Assembly: GCA_027382625.1 (NCBI GenBank)
Contig: JAJKFJ010021831.1
Location: 1 to 64,000, forward strand
DNA: 64,000 nt
Reading direction: 5' to 3'
Origin: Tetmemena sp. SeJ-2015
Lineage: Eukaryota; Ciliophora; Spirotrichea; Sporadotrichida; Oxytrichidae
Each line of letters starts with the position of its first letter. Within the stretch, counting starts at the first letter, position 1. The notes beneath the pieces were generated by a model that worked only from the letters and a program-made list of their open reading frames with translations, made no database searches and was not told the DNA's origin. Positions 12,212 to 25,093 of this stretch are shown one piece after another. A program made the translations under genes and the position numbers.

Positions 12212-13166
12212 TTAAAAATGCATATTAAATTGTCAGACTTAATGCTATATCTATAATGATGAACAATTTCAAGGGAAAATTAATTTCAGAATTCTTAAAT
12301 CTTTCCCCTAGCATTTAGACACTTTACTTCCGATATTATGATAAGCAGCTTATTGCATAGTTAGAGATTTAAAAATAACTTTTGCTGACTCTTACTTAAT
12401 TTTGTTTCTTGTCATTTTGAAATAGTTTTTACTTGAATATAATTTATATTTTTAATAAAAAAAAATGAAATTTATTTAAAAAAACTTCTTTTAAATCAAG
12501 GAGAATCAATTTAAGTTGACTTATATTTTTGTAGATTTTTAATATAATCTAGTGTTTGTTTTAATTTTGTTGTCTGAACTCTTAATGCCTTTAGCTAATT
12601 GCACTAAATTAAACTCGCTTAAGTTCGACAGATTCTTGATACTAAGCATACTGCAACCTCATGAAGAGTATAATATTTATTTAATTATATTTAATTATGA
12701 GCATTGGTTCCTAGATAGTAAACTTTAATGTAGCTGCTTTTAATTTACGCAATGCGATCATGAGTAAATGCATTAAAGATGAAATGATAAGAAGGTCACT
12801 AATCTAGAGTATAAGCAAGCTGCTCAATAAACGTTGAATAGTTTATAGTCCTACTCTGGACTCAGAAATTTAAATTATTAACATTTAAAATTTATAAACT
12901 TGAAGCTCTTCATCGGATTTATAGACTTTTAACTCATTTCAATTTAGTTGATGTTTTAAACTGAGATCAAATCAATTACTTTATCCAATTTTTGTAGCTT
13001 TAATAAAACTTTACATAATTTAAGATAGTTAAAATAAGTCATTCAATGAAAAAACTGAAATTTTGTCAATAAAATCTAGAAAGGTATAATAAGTTTTTGT
13101 AAATAAAATTTTTGAGAAGCAACAATATATTTAAGATTTTAATAGTCTATATTTGATTATATTTCT
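12212..13166. other. AT-rich spacer with weak minus-strand ORFs
   Basis: 955 bases without a firm gene. On the minus strand a 47-codon frame (12506-12649, MLSIKNLSNLSEFNL) and a longer overlapping frame have some helix-like composition. Neither matches a family member clearly. They could be relics of a lost paralogue. No RNA gene was seen. Confidence 0.35.
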
Positions 13167-14676
13167 TCAATTTACGTTATAGCTGATTAGTTGTAAACTA
13201 CCATCAGTTGACAAGAAAATAGTAAAGTGCTTAGTTTTTTCTTCTTCTTCGTTCTCTTTAGAATTTAGAGTTCCTATTAAAGTGAATCGAGAATCAAAAT
13301 AAGTTGAGAAGGTTTATACTTCCCCAAAGTAGCCCCTATTAAATATGTCTAAAATCTCCTTCTTCCTTTATTGAAACTGCTTGCCAACAATTAAGACCGG
13401 CATAATTTACTCATCAAAGCCATTCGGCACATGAAGCTCAAATGCTGAGTGATTAAAGTCCAATTATTAAAGTTTTTCTCCAGTCAAGTAGTTTATAACC
13501 GTAATTATGGGCAAAACTTGAGTAGCAATCAGTATTTTCTCACTTATTATAGAGGCTTATTTACAATTCTTCATTAGGATATCTTTCTTCATATCATAGA
13601 TTAGCAGTTAAGGCTTAATTTCGACTTTGTAAAGCTTTTTAGTGCAAGTAAGGCCAATTAGAAAATCATAGCCGGCTGAGCATTTGAGCTTTCTAATAGA
13701 AGTGATTTCTCAAGAAGATGATGATCTACTTATCCGTGTGCTAATTTCAATGTGTAAACGATCCTTTTCTTAAAGAAACTAGGCCTGTCTATTATTTCTT
13801 AAAAGTTTCAATTTTAAGTCCTCTATATGAAAAGTAAATCTAGCTTGGAGATAATTAGATAACTGATTTGGGAATTCTCTACAAAATCTAAATTCTTTGA
13901 AGAGTTTTGAGACTGATGCAAACATTGTCAATAATGAGGAGGTCATCTAACTTAAAAACTTTCCGAGGCACTTAGGGTATTCGAGTTAATATAACAGAAT
14001 AGAAAACTTATTTCTTCTCGTCTAGATTCAGTTAAAGTACATCGCATTATGGACTTGCAGCACATTTCATCACCAAGATGTCATTTTCAATTTAGTTAAC
14101 TAAGCTTTCATATTGCACTTGTTAGATTACTGGGTATTGAACTGATTAGATATTTAGCTTTATGCTTGGAGCTTCAAATATGAAATCCAACTCTTTAATC
14201 TATTAAAGCAGTTGAATTTTTGAATCTATATACTATTCTATTTAATCAAGCTGCGGAATCTATTTTTCTTCATACTCGCTTATTTTTGACTTAAGTTGGT
14301 TTCTTTCTCTTCTTTATCCAGCGTCTTTGGCTTGACATAGCTAAGTTAGGTCTTCTTAAAATGGCTTAATAATTTTTAAAACTGACAACTCCGTATTTCT
14401 GAGATCTAACTCTATCTTTTCAAGTACTTATTATCTCAGGTCGTTTAAAATTTTACAGGCTTCTTGTAGTTTATTGGCCTTTACAATAAGCTGGCTTTAG
14501 CTTTTTTGATTAACTTCATTGCTCAAAGTTTAAGGGCAAAACTCTCCTAAGATTTATAAATCTTCTTCAACTTCATCACATCCGAATTTTTAAGGGGCCT
14601 CGTTATCTACTCTGCTTTCGACAGTTTATAAATCTATTCTGTTCTATTCAGTTTTCAAAACTAAATGCTGATCCAT
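13167..14676 (-). pseudogene. group I-related family member with a broken or spliced frame
   Basis: From the ATG ending at 14676 (MDQHLVLKTE) the frame holds for about 310 codons: an acidic N terminus, a long coiled coil (ELSVLKIIKPF, RRERNQLKSKISEYEE), then propeller-like repeats. It meets TGA after KGSFTH. Coding resumes one frame over and runs to TGA 13167-13169 with clear family sequence (AGYDFLIGL, GEKLQQLDF, FNRGYFGEVQTF). A 19-base GT...AG intron restores the homologous TRIS motif but leaves one TGA (RSSSS then EITS). A 67-base intron with the same donor removes all stops but also removes the conserved motif. The total length is one base over a multiple of three. It is either an intron-containing gene or a recent pseudogene. 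Confidence 0.6.
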
Positions 14677-14853
14677 AATATTATTACTTTATAGAGAATA
14701 GAATAACTTTGCAATTTAAAGGAATTAAAGCATTGAAACTAGCTAAATATTCAGAAAGATACAATTCCTTTTTCCTTAAAATAATTCCTATATAAATTAA
14801 TCTTAAAGAATTATCTCAGAAATAAAGATTAGATTCGGCTGTTGTTAATTTAT

Positions 14854-16296
14854 TCACAGAAAAATTGGACTAAAAAATGTGAAAATATTTTATCTTGTAT
14901 TCGTCTGAGGAGATAGAAGTGAAGACTAAAAGTTTGATTTGAATAGGAATCCTCCCAGATAGTTAAGCACATCCTCGTCTATAAATACAATATTTATTCT
15001 ATTATAACTGTAGGATCTATCAATATAAAATTTTTCATTGCATCCTTCAATATCGAGTGATATATTCTTAATTATTGCATTATCGAAATATGAGACAAGT
15101 TCTGCTACCAGCCCAAGACTTTTCATATCAAAAGCAGCAACTTAAAAATTAATACAAATTTATGAAAATGTCATATTTGTATTAAAAGAGGTTGCAGTAT
15201 GGTTCGATATTCCCTTTCAAGAATATTTTTATCCGTTTTAATCAATTAAAGCTTTAACAAATTATAAGAGTCAGCTCCTTCAGCTCAACAAGTTACCCTA
15301 ACTAAACATAAAAATAGGTAGAGAAGACTTTATCTAATTTATATTCTAGAGGAAAGATTGATTTGTAGAGATTTAGGTACTTCTGCAGTGCTAATCTTCA
15401 ATGATCTTCCCAAAAATATCATTTTTGTATAAGTCTGACATCCTAGTTGCTTAAAACATATTAGTTAGTGTTGTCCACAAACTCCAATCTATTTATTTTC
15501 TGAAGATTCAGATCTCCTTTAAGTTTCTTATCCACCTCGCCAAAAGCATTCCACAAAGTGAATTTTGTTATTTATTGGCAGCTTCTTACAAACAGAATAA
15601 AAATATATCTACATCTTTGACATAGACTTCGAGATTAATGCTGATTAAAACAATACTTCATAATAAACTAACCAATTCTAAAATGCCAATAATCAATGAA
15701 ATTATAAAAATTAAAAATTTATACTTATTTTTGTGCAATATTCTGTCAATAAGTTTAATTCTTAGAAATTTAAATTAATTATAATTTTTAAAGCTGCTAT
15801 TCGATATAAAACTCTTTACTTATGATGTAAATTTTAATGTAATTTATAATTTTAAATGTGAAGTAGACTCTTTGAAAGGAAGTTTTGAAGCTCTTTTCCA
15901 ATTTAATAGTCAAGTTTATCACAGATGGTCGCTGCATATCAAAAAAAAATAATTTGAAGGGGGGATCACCAAGTTCTTGCATAAAAATAAAATATTTGTT
16001 TGCCGAACCAGTGCTAAACTTAGTAATAATTTCTAACAATCATATTTATGGTTTAGCGAAATGAAAACATAATCATAAAGAAGACTTCTCATAAATATGA
16101 ATTAAATTTAATCTTATAGTTTGAATCTATTTGTAATATGTATAAAGAATAAAAATGTAAAATAATGCATTTTAATAAATGGAAGAGTTTAGGAGAGATC
16201 AATTTAATCAAAGAGTTCTATTTTAGTGGTCAATTTTTAGATCCCTAGTGAATTATTGAGTAGCTCGACTAAGCTATCGCATCTTGCTCGCTACAT
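14854..16296 (-). pseudogene. degenerate propeller-like family relic
   Basis: Several short minus-strand frames in different phases resemble pieces of the neighbouring family genes in the right order. At 15919-16296 there is a helical N-terminal piece (SLVELLNNSLGIQKLTTKI). At 15797-16039 there is a strand-rich piece (PPFKLFFFDMQRPSVINL). At 15420-15660 there is a piece with VDKKLKGDLNLQKINRLEF. At 14854-15167 there is a final piece (MKSLGLVAELVSYF). No single frame joins them, so I read this as an old, decayed copy. Boundaries are approximate. Confidence 0.45.
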
Positions 16297-16429
16297 GTCT
16301 TCAGTTCCAGCAAATTAAAAAAAATTCAATCAATTTAATTTAACTACAAAAGGATAAAAATAGTATTTTAAAAAAAAATTTAACATATAGAAAGAAACTA
16401 ACCTTTTTAAGAATAAGGAGGTAACGGTA

Positions 16430-17460
16430 TTAAATATATTAAGATTCATAATATGAGTCACTTTCTTGATCGCCCATATTATAATCCCACTGACTACTTA
16501 TTTCTTGAATCCACTCATTCATAGACAATATTTATTCTAGAGATGCTATATGATTTTTTGTAAAGATGCTTTAATAGCAGAATCTACTTCCTTTTGCATA
16601 AGAAGCAGTTCATTTACGCTACTCAGTCTTTAGAGATGACATTCTTTTTGGGAATGATAAATTAATATATTTGACTTTCAGAATAAATGAAATTATTTAA
16701 TTAGCAGTATTTTTAGATTATAATGGGGCTGATTGGCTTTTCAAGAATTTACCTTATCGCTCAATATAATTTTAAATATCATAATAAAATCATTATATTT
16801 TCTTAAAACATCAATTAAAAAAGAAGACAAAAATGTATAATTTGTGTTATAAATTTAATCTTACAAACTTTATAATTATATTAAGTTTTTGTTATTTAAT
16901 AATGCCCACACTCTCAATCAATTATAATTTATATTGCTATAAGTATGTCTAATTTCATTATCAGAATAAATAATCTATTTATTATATATGAAGCACGAAA
17001 TGATAAATTTGATCAGAGTCAGATACTTGATTGAAGTGTTACTCTTGAGTGCTTCATTTTCTTTGTTATTGCTCTCTTGTCATTAGCTATGTAGTCTGTG
17101 ATTGTCTAGTGGGTTCTTTGAAAGGAATCTACAAATTATTAATCACTTTTTATATATATTTAAGTTAGTCACAGAGTGAGGAATCATACCCATTAATCTC
17201 CCATCATTGAATGAGGTTTAGGTATCGTCAACTATCAAACTCAAACTCACCAAGTTCTTCTTCATAAAATTATTTACAATTCCAGCAAATGTCAGTGAAA
17301 CGAAATAGATTTTGCTCAAAGGATTTTTCTCTCTCTATAACAAATTAATTATTCATACTACCTTCATTTAAAAATGAATAAGAAGCTTCTTTAACGATAT
17401 AGAAGCAGTCTTACTCAAAATAAGTTAACGCTTATAGAACATGGTATGAGTTTTTAAGAG
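16430..17460 (-). pseudogene. second degenerate family relic
   Basis: Minus-strand fragments again fall in family order but in different frames. Near 17200-17340 there is a strand-rich piece (REKNPLSKIYFVSLTF) like the RRNPFHEELDRVYFVSY region of the 19.8 kb gene. A frame upstream of it is interrupted by TGA (17362-17364). Near 16570-16640 there is a helical piece (NELLLMQKEVDSAIKAS), and near 16400-16520 an acidic tail (MNEWIQEISSQWDYNM). Long AT-rich stretches separate the pieces. Likely remains of one or two lost paralogues. Confidence 0.4.
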
Positions 17461-17601
17461 TTAAAAACATGATTTTAAAGGTAATAGTAATTATGGAGAT
17501 CCTCTTTACAGTAGAAGTAAATTAATTTAAATTACTTTATTTTAAGCATAGATCTGCAAGTTGATTTGCAGAAGAAATAAACGAAGCAGGGCTTATCTGC
17601 A

Positions 17602-17910
17602 ATGAAGGCATTCACAGTATGGGGAGATGGCTATCCGTACTTCATATTTTTCGCTATAATTCATAACTGGGAGAGGAGAGCGAGATCATTCTACTACATT
17701 CTGTTCCTGTCTGCTGAGCTATGGATAGTTAACATTACCAAGATAGCCTATCATATTATATATTATGAACTTTAGCATATTTAGTACCCAAAGCTCTTCT
17801 ATCTCAGCTCTCTAGTTTTACATATCAAATTTAAATTTATTACAAATTATTCATAAAATTAAAGTCTCTTAAATGATAATCAAATAAAGCTTCTCATCAT
17901 TCAACAGTGA
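17602..17910 (+). pseudogene. possible PAP2/lipid phosphate phosphatase N-terminal fragment
   Basis: The plus-strand frame (MKAFTVWGDGYPYFIFF, then a second hydrophobic segment ending VNITKIAYH) resembles the start of PAP2-type phosphatases. In those, a glycine-containing hydrophobic helix is followed by another that ends in the K-x6-RP motif. Here Lys, Ile, Ala, Tyr, His are present, but the Arg-Pro and all later motifs are missing; the frame runs into AT-rich sequence and ends at TGA 17908-17910. It overlaps the antisense 3' end of the next gene by about 14 bases. I read it as a truncated gene piece; the assignment rests on pattern only. Confidence 0.35.
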
Positions 17911-19357
17911 TAGTTTGTAATGATAGCACTCCCCACTAATCCAGCAGTACAAAATATCTTTGATTTACTTCATACTAATTTGGCAGATCAGAATTTTACC
18001 AGCTAATGATATACCCAGCATATTCTACAGTTGTTTTCTTCTCTCTTTTTAAAACGCCCTTATAGCCATGATGCATAATATCTGCTACTCTAAATTCTGA
18101 CTCCCCAGTTTTCTAAGTTACTAACACAGGCTTTAGTATCATATCAAAATTACTAGGGACCTCAAAAATCTAGCCCCTCATAGCTATCCTCATCAGCTAC
18201 TAAATTGGTTCGAAGGAGATAAGGACGCACTCTAATTCATTCAATGACAGCAAATGCTTTGCATCGATAAATTGAACTCTGTCACATCTATCTGCAAGTT
18301 TATCTCTGGTTGACTGCATTAAATTATCGCCTCCTATTGTTACTTTAATCAACCTCTTATTTCTTTTCAAGCAGATGAAGAACTACTTGTTAAAAGTATC
18401 AGATTAATGGGCAAAAGGGTTGTGCTAAAAATTTGCATACTACTGATAATTATTACCGTTATTCTTGAACAGCTGCTCCTCTTTTAGTAGACTTAATTTT
18501 CCATTCTCCAATTTGTAAGTTTGCACACGATAATTTAATAGAGAAAAGTATAGCAAGCCATTCTTCATAAGTAGACAAGAAGTTGGAGTTTTGTTTAGCT
18601 GTTAAACTGTTGTCATATCATCTAGGCTGATTAAAAGGTCGTTAATTAGAAGGAGATTTTCTATTTTAAAGACCACCTCTGGCTCAAAGTCTAGTCTGGT
18701 TATTATCTTAGAACGGACTATTCCTTTAGATTCATCTTCATTTTCTAATTGCAAAATATCAAAGAAGTTACTTGTAAAACACTTAAATACGAATATATCG
18801 TTGTCAATCTGTGAGACAAGCTTTTCGTATTTTTATTAATGAATTATAGGATAATCTGTAACCTTAATTTCAAGTTCTTGCTTTGGTAAAATCTCTGTAA
18901 CAGCTTTCTCCTGGAAAGTTTTAAAGAAGCTCATGTATAAATTTAGGTTGATTTGAAATCGAGTTATGATTGGAAGTTATTTTTAATCAAACTCCTCTAT
19001 ATTAAAATACTTTGGTTGATTGTGAATTGTTTCGTTCGCTTCAGAATTCTGGGACGCGCATTTAGATAAATATTTTTATCGAGTTTTGATGACTTTAGTG
19101 GAAGTAGCTTCTGCACATTGGATGAATAGAGATAGCTTTTGATTGAAATCTTCTTGCTATTTTTTAATTTAGTCACACTGGTATTTCATCTATTTTAGCG
19201 ATTAGAAAATTGGCGATTCATTATCTGTCTCATTACTTTAATGTGAAATTTTATCTCTTTTTCTCTTACCCTGGCTTCTAGATTTGCTTTAAGGGACAAA
19301 GCTATTGTTATTTTCTTAAAAGCTATTAAGATGCTACAATCCTTAGTCTTAAATCAT
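17897..19357 (-). CDS. coiled-coil plus propeller-like family protein (486 aa)
   Basis: Intact frame from the ATG ending at 19357 (MIQDQGLQHLNS) to TGA 17897-17899. The N terminus is basic and Ser-rich (SKSRSQGKRKRDK, possible nuclear-targeting signal). Residues 70-150 are helical. The C-terminal 330 residues are propeller-like, with the family signature RLDFEPEVVFKIENL, HNPFAHQ and PIQQLMRI. It is more distant from the 0.2-11 kb genes than they are from each other, but collinear with them. No enzyme motif was seen. Confidence 0.82.
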
Positions 19358-19851
19358 TCCTAATATTAATTATCAAAAAGATAAAGCAAATTAATTTATT
19401 GAAAACAGTGAGAATTATAAATAAATATTCACCTCAGAATTGCAAATTTATTGTTAAATAATTTAAAATACTTTGAATAGACAAAGTATCTTTTATTATG
19501 ACTTCTTAAAATTATAAAATATTCTTTGTTGAAATTAAATTTAATAAGGTTTTTTATATTTTTTGTTGTGTAGATATACTAACTAATAATTTTGATTTAA
19601 TTTTATTTAAAGATATTTGTAAATTAAATAAGTTTTTTTATAATTTGCTAAGCATTATAAATAAAGAAGATTTATTTTAGATGACTTAATATTTTTGCTT
19701 TAAATTGAACTAAGTTTAAAATCTAACATTTAATTAGCTAGTGTTTGAAATATCTTTATTTGAGTAATGAATTATTGAACAAATTTAACTATTAACCATT
19801 AATCTAAGATTATATCGAATAAAGTAGTCATGTGAGCATATTAAATCCTAC
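19358..19851. other. AT-rich spacer
   Basis: 494 bases of AT-rich sequence between two minus-strand genes. No gene or repeat recognised. Confidence 0.5.
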
Positions 19852-22198
19852 TCACTATATCTTGAGCTAATGAATGACCATAGTCTTGTTAATTCTGTCG
19901 AACAAGAGCACGTTCATGATCCTTGGATCTGGGTTTCTGTCCTTTAGTAGAGCTATGATCTCCAGACCTTCCTAGAACTCAAAGAATCCCTTCACTCCGT
20001 CCTTGCTCATGTCAGCAATCATCAGAGTCTTAGAATCCTTGAGAGCGACTACTCCACTTCTGTCTTGAAGATCGAAATCTGGGATCATCCTCAGGAACAA
20101 CTAGTCAAAGTGGAACTTAATTAGCTTTCTCTTCTGCATGTTTTCGCAATCTTAGACTGTTATCTGATCCACCATCATCACGATAAAAGTCGTCTTGTCT
20201 AGGAAATCGTAGTCTATGATGTCCATTCCACGAGTATAGTACTTTTCTCTATCTTGGAGGTTTATGAACTCGTCTACCATATTAAACCTGATAGATTAGA
20301 TATGGGTATTGTAGGAGACAAAGTAAACTCTGTCTAGTTCTTCATGGAAGGGATTACGTCTCAAGTCTGAGATAAAGAGAGTGCGATTGGTGCAGAGCAT
20401 AATCTTGTGGATTTGCACATAGTGATCTTCTTGCCACTCGTTCACTGCAAATCTACCATAATGTTACTGTGCATGAAGAATTCTAACTGTGGATAGATTT
20501 AGAGCTGCTGTATTAAGTTCTTGATCAGGCATCTCTTGAATCAGCTTGAGGGTGTGTAGATTGTAGGTTCCGAAGTTTAGAATAAGTCTATCCTCATGAA
20601 TGTGAGCAAGCTTAATCTCATCCTTAAACTTTTTGAAAAGGCTGTATTGCCCAACTTCGTGAGCGAACTTGTAGAGATAAGAGTAGCACTTCTCATTATA
20701 GAAGATCATGTAGTCGTTATTGATTTACTTCACCTTGTTCACATACTTCTTAATGGGAATATTTGTAGGCATCACCTTCTCCTAGATCAAAGACATCTCT
20801 CCACAAGAGTGCTTGATCTTCTCCTTAACATACCTGAGTGACTTGTGAAAGTTCTTGTATAAAGGAATGGGCTACTGCAAATGAGTAATCTTTAAAGCAG
20901 ACTCTTGGATGAATTGAATAGTCTCAAGATCAAAGGGTCTCTTGCTCTACTGAATGGCTTCTATTCTTTGAGCAACTCTATGATATATTGACTTGCTTTG
21001 GAATCTGATGGTCTTAAGAGTTTACTCCATTTATGATAGAATTTGCTCCATCCTCGTTTAGAAGAGAACACTGTCATTGTGAATTTTAGAAGCTAACAGT
21101 CCCAGCATCCTTATCATGTCAATCTACTAATCTAAGGGAGCGATCTTAAAGTCTATGATGTCAAATATCTCAGGACACTCTTGCTCAAACCGCTACTTAG
21201 GAGAGATAAAGTTTATCTACTTCTCAGTCTGTAGCTCATTTATATAGCCTGCTTTGTTTTTACCATACTGAGCCATGTATTTCTAGTTGTCTTGAAAATT
21301 CTTCAGAGCTAGATTTCGAAAGTTCTTATAAGAGTTGGCAACCTACTCTGCAGTTTCTACTTAGTTATTGCAAATTTAAATGTCCTTCTCCAACTCCTCA
21401 TCATCAGTCTTCACTAATAAATCTAGGTTCTAACCCATCTTCTATTCTCCAAAGACTCTCTTTCCCATGCTCAACATAAACTCCATCTCAAGGAATGCAA
21501 GGTCCTTGAAGAAGTCTCTCTTCTCTAGATCTACATGCTCAGGACAATAATCAGAAGGATCAGCTGGCTAAAAATGAGCTGGAGGAATATAGTTCTCAGG
21601 ATTGAGAGCCCCTTGCAAATTTGCCTTTAGCTGTTAGTTGGCTTAGACTATTAGTGGTTTCTATTGTATAATGTTCTTGTTTTCTATTTTCTTGCTGATG
21701 TGGGAAATAGGTGGTCCTTAATCTACCTTTGGCTTCTTTTCCTTGATGTGAGCCTGTTTTGAGTTAGATGCTAACGATTACCAGGTTGCTTAGCTATCCT
21801 GGTATCTTTGCATTTAGGTTTAACTCTCCTTAATCTAGTAATCCTAGTTGCCGCCTTAACCTCCATAGAACTGCTGTAGTTGAGTGTTATCTCCAGGATT
21901 CACACTCTCCTGTTACTGCTGCTGTTGCTGTAAATCTTAGTCTTACTACTGATATTCCTGATTGTTGTTATTGTCATAGTTATTTTGCTGATTCTAGTAA
22001 TCTTGGCTTTAGAATTGATCATCGTACTAATCTTGCTTCAATTTACTGTTGGTATATCTGAGAATCAGAAGGCTGCTGGTTGAATTGCTGTTGACTCTGG
22101 TCTTAGTTATTCTGCTGGGGGAAATTATTGATTAGTAAACTGAATTCACTGAATGTGCTGATCTTACTGTCATCGTCTCTTAGGAAATCATTCATCAT
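19852..22198 (-). CDS. large Gln/Asn-rich, coiled-coil, propeller-like protein (about 770 aa)
   Basis: The frame starts at the ATG ending at 22198 (MMNDFLRDDD) and ends at TGA 19852-19854. The first 170 residues are Gln/Asn-rich and prion-like in composition (NNYDNNNNQEY, QQQQQQQ). Residues 180-420 are helical and charged, and the last 330 are strand-rich (RRNPFHEELDRVYFVSY, KDSKTLMIADMSKDGVKG). One frame change is needed in the Gln-rich part; a 34-base GT...AG segment at 21994-22027 restores it exactly. G+C and codon use are higher than in neighbours and the frame is otherwise uninterrupted, suggesting an active, conserved gene. A role in assembly or scaffolding is inference only. Confidence 0.78.
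21994..22027 (-). other. putative 34-nt intron of the 19.8 kb gene
   Basis: Minus-strand GTACG...ACTAG, 34 bases, joins two Gln-rich frames (IYQQQIEARL to NQQNNYDNNN). Its length is one over a multiple of three, as required. A 40-base alternative with a nearby donor also restores frame, so exact boundaries are uncertain. Confidence 0.45.
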
Positions 22199-22355
22199 CT
22201 TGAAGAAAGCTAAAGTAATTTATTTATTGCTAGAATTAATAAATTCATTAAGCCATCTTAAAGTGAAATATTTAAAATGAACAAAATGTTAGAGCCAATA
22301 AAAACCTTAAGGAACAGAAAAATTATAATTTTTAGGTTAAATATTCGAAATATTT

Positions 22356-25093
22356 TTAGTTAATTTGAGAGGAATGGAGTTTAACTTCTTAAACTTCTTA
22401 GTCAACAGTCTGAGATAGACATACACCAGTCTTCCTTTTGAATCTTAGACTACAACTACTGCTCCATTCACTTAGTCATCGTTAATCTGCATCAGCACTC
22501 TGCTATTTTATAACCCTTCAACGAATCCCACCTTCCCATTTAAATACCTGTTCTTAGTATTATCTTCCCTCCTCAAATTTCTAGGTTTGCTATTGACTAG
22601 GTTATTACTTCTTCCATTATTATCTTTGCCATCAAAGCCAAAACAGCCTCCACTTTCTTCTCCTTCCATCTATTCATTATTTTCATAATCCTTAGGGAAA
22701 TCATTCTCACTAAGGTTTGCAATCTGTAGAGCATTCTAAGTTTTCTAAGAAGACATAGGGCATGATTTCGGAGTTGAAAATTCTAGGAACCACTATTGTT
22801 TTGGAGAGTGTCTCATATCTGTAAACTACCTAAATTATGTCTGTGGTCAGAGCATTGATTAGCGATATTTATTAGTCACCCAGTACTATGAGCCGCTCCA
22901 TGGAAACTAGTCTAAAATTGCAAATAGATTTCATCTTCTGAGCTATCTATCTCAACTCGTGCTAATTGAAATCCTCATTCTAGATTTTCAAGGAGAGAAC
23001 TTTATTGTGACTAGCTGTAAACAGGATCGTGTTCATTTAGAAAGGGTGATTTTTAATCAAGCAAATAGGATAGGTATTAAGTCCAGGGTAGTATGCTTTC
23101 TTCTGAATAAGTTGGTATTGATTTCCATCCCACTTCCAAAGCAGAAGCTTGCATGAAGTATCCACTCCTGTTATAATGGTACCAGGATTGAACTAACACA
23201 CACTCAGGATTGTGTTTGAAAAATCTAGCAGCTGGATAATTCTCTATGGGTCTCTGAAGTGAAAAACTTAATCGTTCACAATTACTCTTTCCTCGTCTAG
23301 TGCAATAAATTCTACTACTCTCTTTAAAGTTTGGAAGTGCTGGATATGATAAATTGGACCTTCAGCTAGTGAGTCAGATTCTTTCCTTACTATCTTAATT
23401 AAGTCGGTTTATTCCTTGCCCTAGAAAGCATACATGTCTCCACCAATCTCGGCTATCACATTTTCATACTGGAGTGCTTTACACAACTGATCATCTACTA
23501 AAACTTGCTCTCTCATCGCTCTAAAATTAATCTGAGTGTCTACTATATTCACCTTCCTCTGCTTTGAATTGCATATATAATTTAAATGCTAATTCAATTA
23601 GCTGCCCATGTAGTTCAAATAATTCATCTCTATTTTATACCTTTCATCCATCTCAGCTAGCTTTTCCTCTGCTCTTAACTTATAAATTTTGCTAGACTCA
23701 TTCCCCTTTCTCTCTCTTACACTGCACTAAAGACCTCTCAATAGGCCATCAACCTTTTACTCAACCTGCTTCGATATTATAGAACAAGAGGAGCGAGTTG
23801 TTTAAATGTAAGCGTTTATTTTGTCAAAAGCAACTCTAGCAAGTAGTTCTATTTCATTGGTATTTGCAAGAATCCTCTAGATCTTATCAATTAGGGAAAG
23901 CTCGCTAAAGTTATCTTTACTCTAGCCATTTTCTTCAGTTTTAAGATATATTTACTCGATATCATTTAAGCTTTTTATTTTTTCTCTAAATTATTTACTT
24001 GCAGAGTGAATTGATTTTCTCTAATCTTATATAAAAGATTTTACTCTTTTTCAACCAATTTAGCTTTTTACTACTCCTCAGATATTCTTTTCTAAGTAAG
24101 CATATTTTTGAATAAGTCCGATTTGGGCATTGCTTCTTGAGCCTCTGCTCCTTTTTCAAAGTTATTAGGTACCTCGCTCCCAATGATTTTCCCCAGTTTG
24201 CTTGATTAGGCCTTTTAAAATACATCTGACATTTCCTATTCATTCATACCAAATCCGATCTACTAAGAGTCCTTGTTCTTTTTACCTTTTTGAGGACTGT
24301 AATTATAAATATAGTCCAGTCTATTTTCCAATTCATCACTGATTGTAAGTTTACCATTTTTGTCTCTTTTTCTGCTATCCCTTCCTTTATTATTAATTGG
24401 GTTCCTAGACAGAAAGTAAGATTACTTCCTCGGCTTCTTCTTCCTCTTTTCCTATAACTCAGGAGGTCTAACCATTATCTTCTTTTTCTTTTGTTAGATT
24501 GGGTGGAGTATGTAATCATTCTTATCCACAAAATCATTTGCATCTTGCTTAATCCCTATTGTTTAATCCATATTTTACCCTATTTGTGGCCTTACCTATT
24601 GCTAATCCTCAGGGTCTGCTGTTTAAGGTTTGCTGGAGGGGTTTTGAATCAAGCGAGCAGTAGATGGGATTTTGAATTTGGGTAGATGATTCATGAGTTC
24701 CTTGAATTCATTCATAGCTGACTCTATTTTGTACTGATCTTGGTTTAGAGATGACGAACCACCTAACCCAGACTTCATTATCTCCAAATCTTCATCCTTA
24801 CTTGCTAAAACTTGCAGTTTCCCATCTTTCTTCTCCTCCTCTTTAGATGCTTGTTTGGTAGGTTTCTTCTTGGGGCGTTCAGGGTCAGAGTCAGTATAGT
24901 CATCTAAGTAGTCCCCACCCTTGCTCCCACTCTATAAATTCACCCTATGAGTTTTAAGTTCCTTTTGTTGTGCTCTTAGATTGGCAATTCTTTTTTGCTT
25001 TCTCTGTTGTACTTTTTATTTAGTGATCTCCCTCTGCACTTGCTTTTCGTTAATGTAGGACTGGAAGTAGTCCTATACCATCTTAGAAGTCAT
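22356..25093 (-). CDS. large basic, coiled-coil, WD-like propeller protein (about 900 aa)
   Basis: It starts at the ATG ending at 25093 (MTSKMVQDYFQSYINEKQ). Residues 1-330 are basic and Gln/Lys-rich (QRKQKRIANLRAQ, KKKKIMVRPPELQEKRKKK). A coiled coil follows (KLVEKEQNLLYKIRENQF), then a propeller with WD-like blades (VCQFNPGTIITGVDTSCKL, LLLWKWDG, MERLIVLGDQQISLIN). One frame change near 23.95 kb is explained by a 23-base intron (23933-23955) or by one missing A in the run at 23978-23983. A second change near 22.73 kb (an extra A) opens a strongly coding tail (VGFVEGLQNSRVLMQINDD, VVVVQDSKGRLVYVYLRL). I saw no TGA in that tail frame before the next gene's start, so the 3' end is approximate. 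Confidence 0.65.
23933..23955 (-). other. putative 23-nt intron
   Basis: Minus-strand GTAAATA...CTGAAG. Removing it links the coiled-coil frame to the next frame, giving SSKNGQSKDNFSEL. A one-base homopolymer error a few codons upstream would also repair the frame. Confidence 0.4.

Noticed and set aside
20596..24685. Several plus-strand ORFs of 60-90 codons
   Set aside because: They lie antisense to the well-supported 19.8 and 22.4 kb genes and have no independent features.
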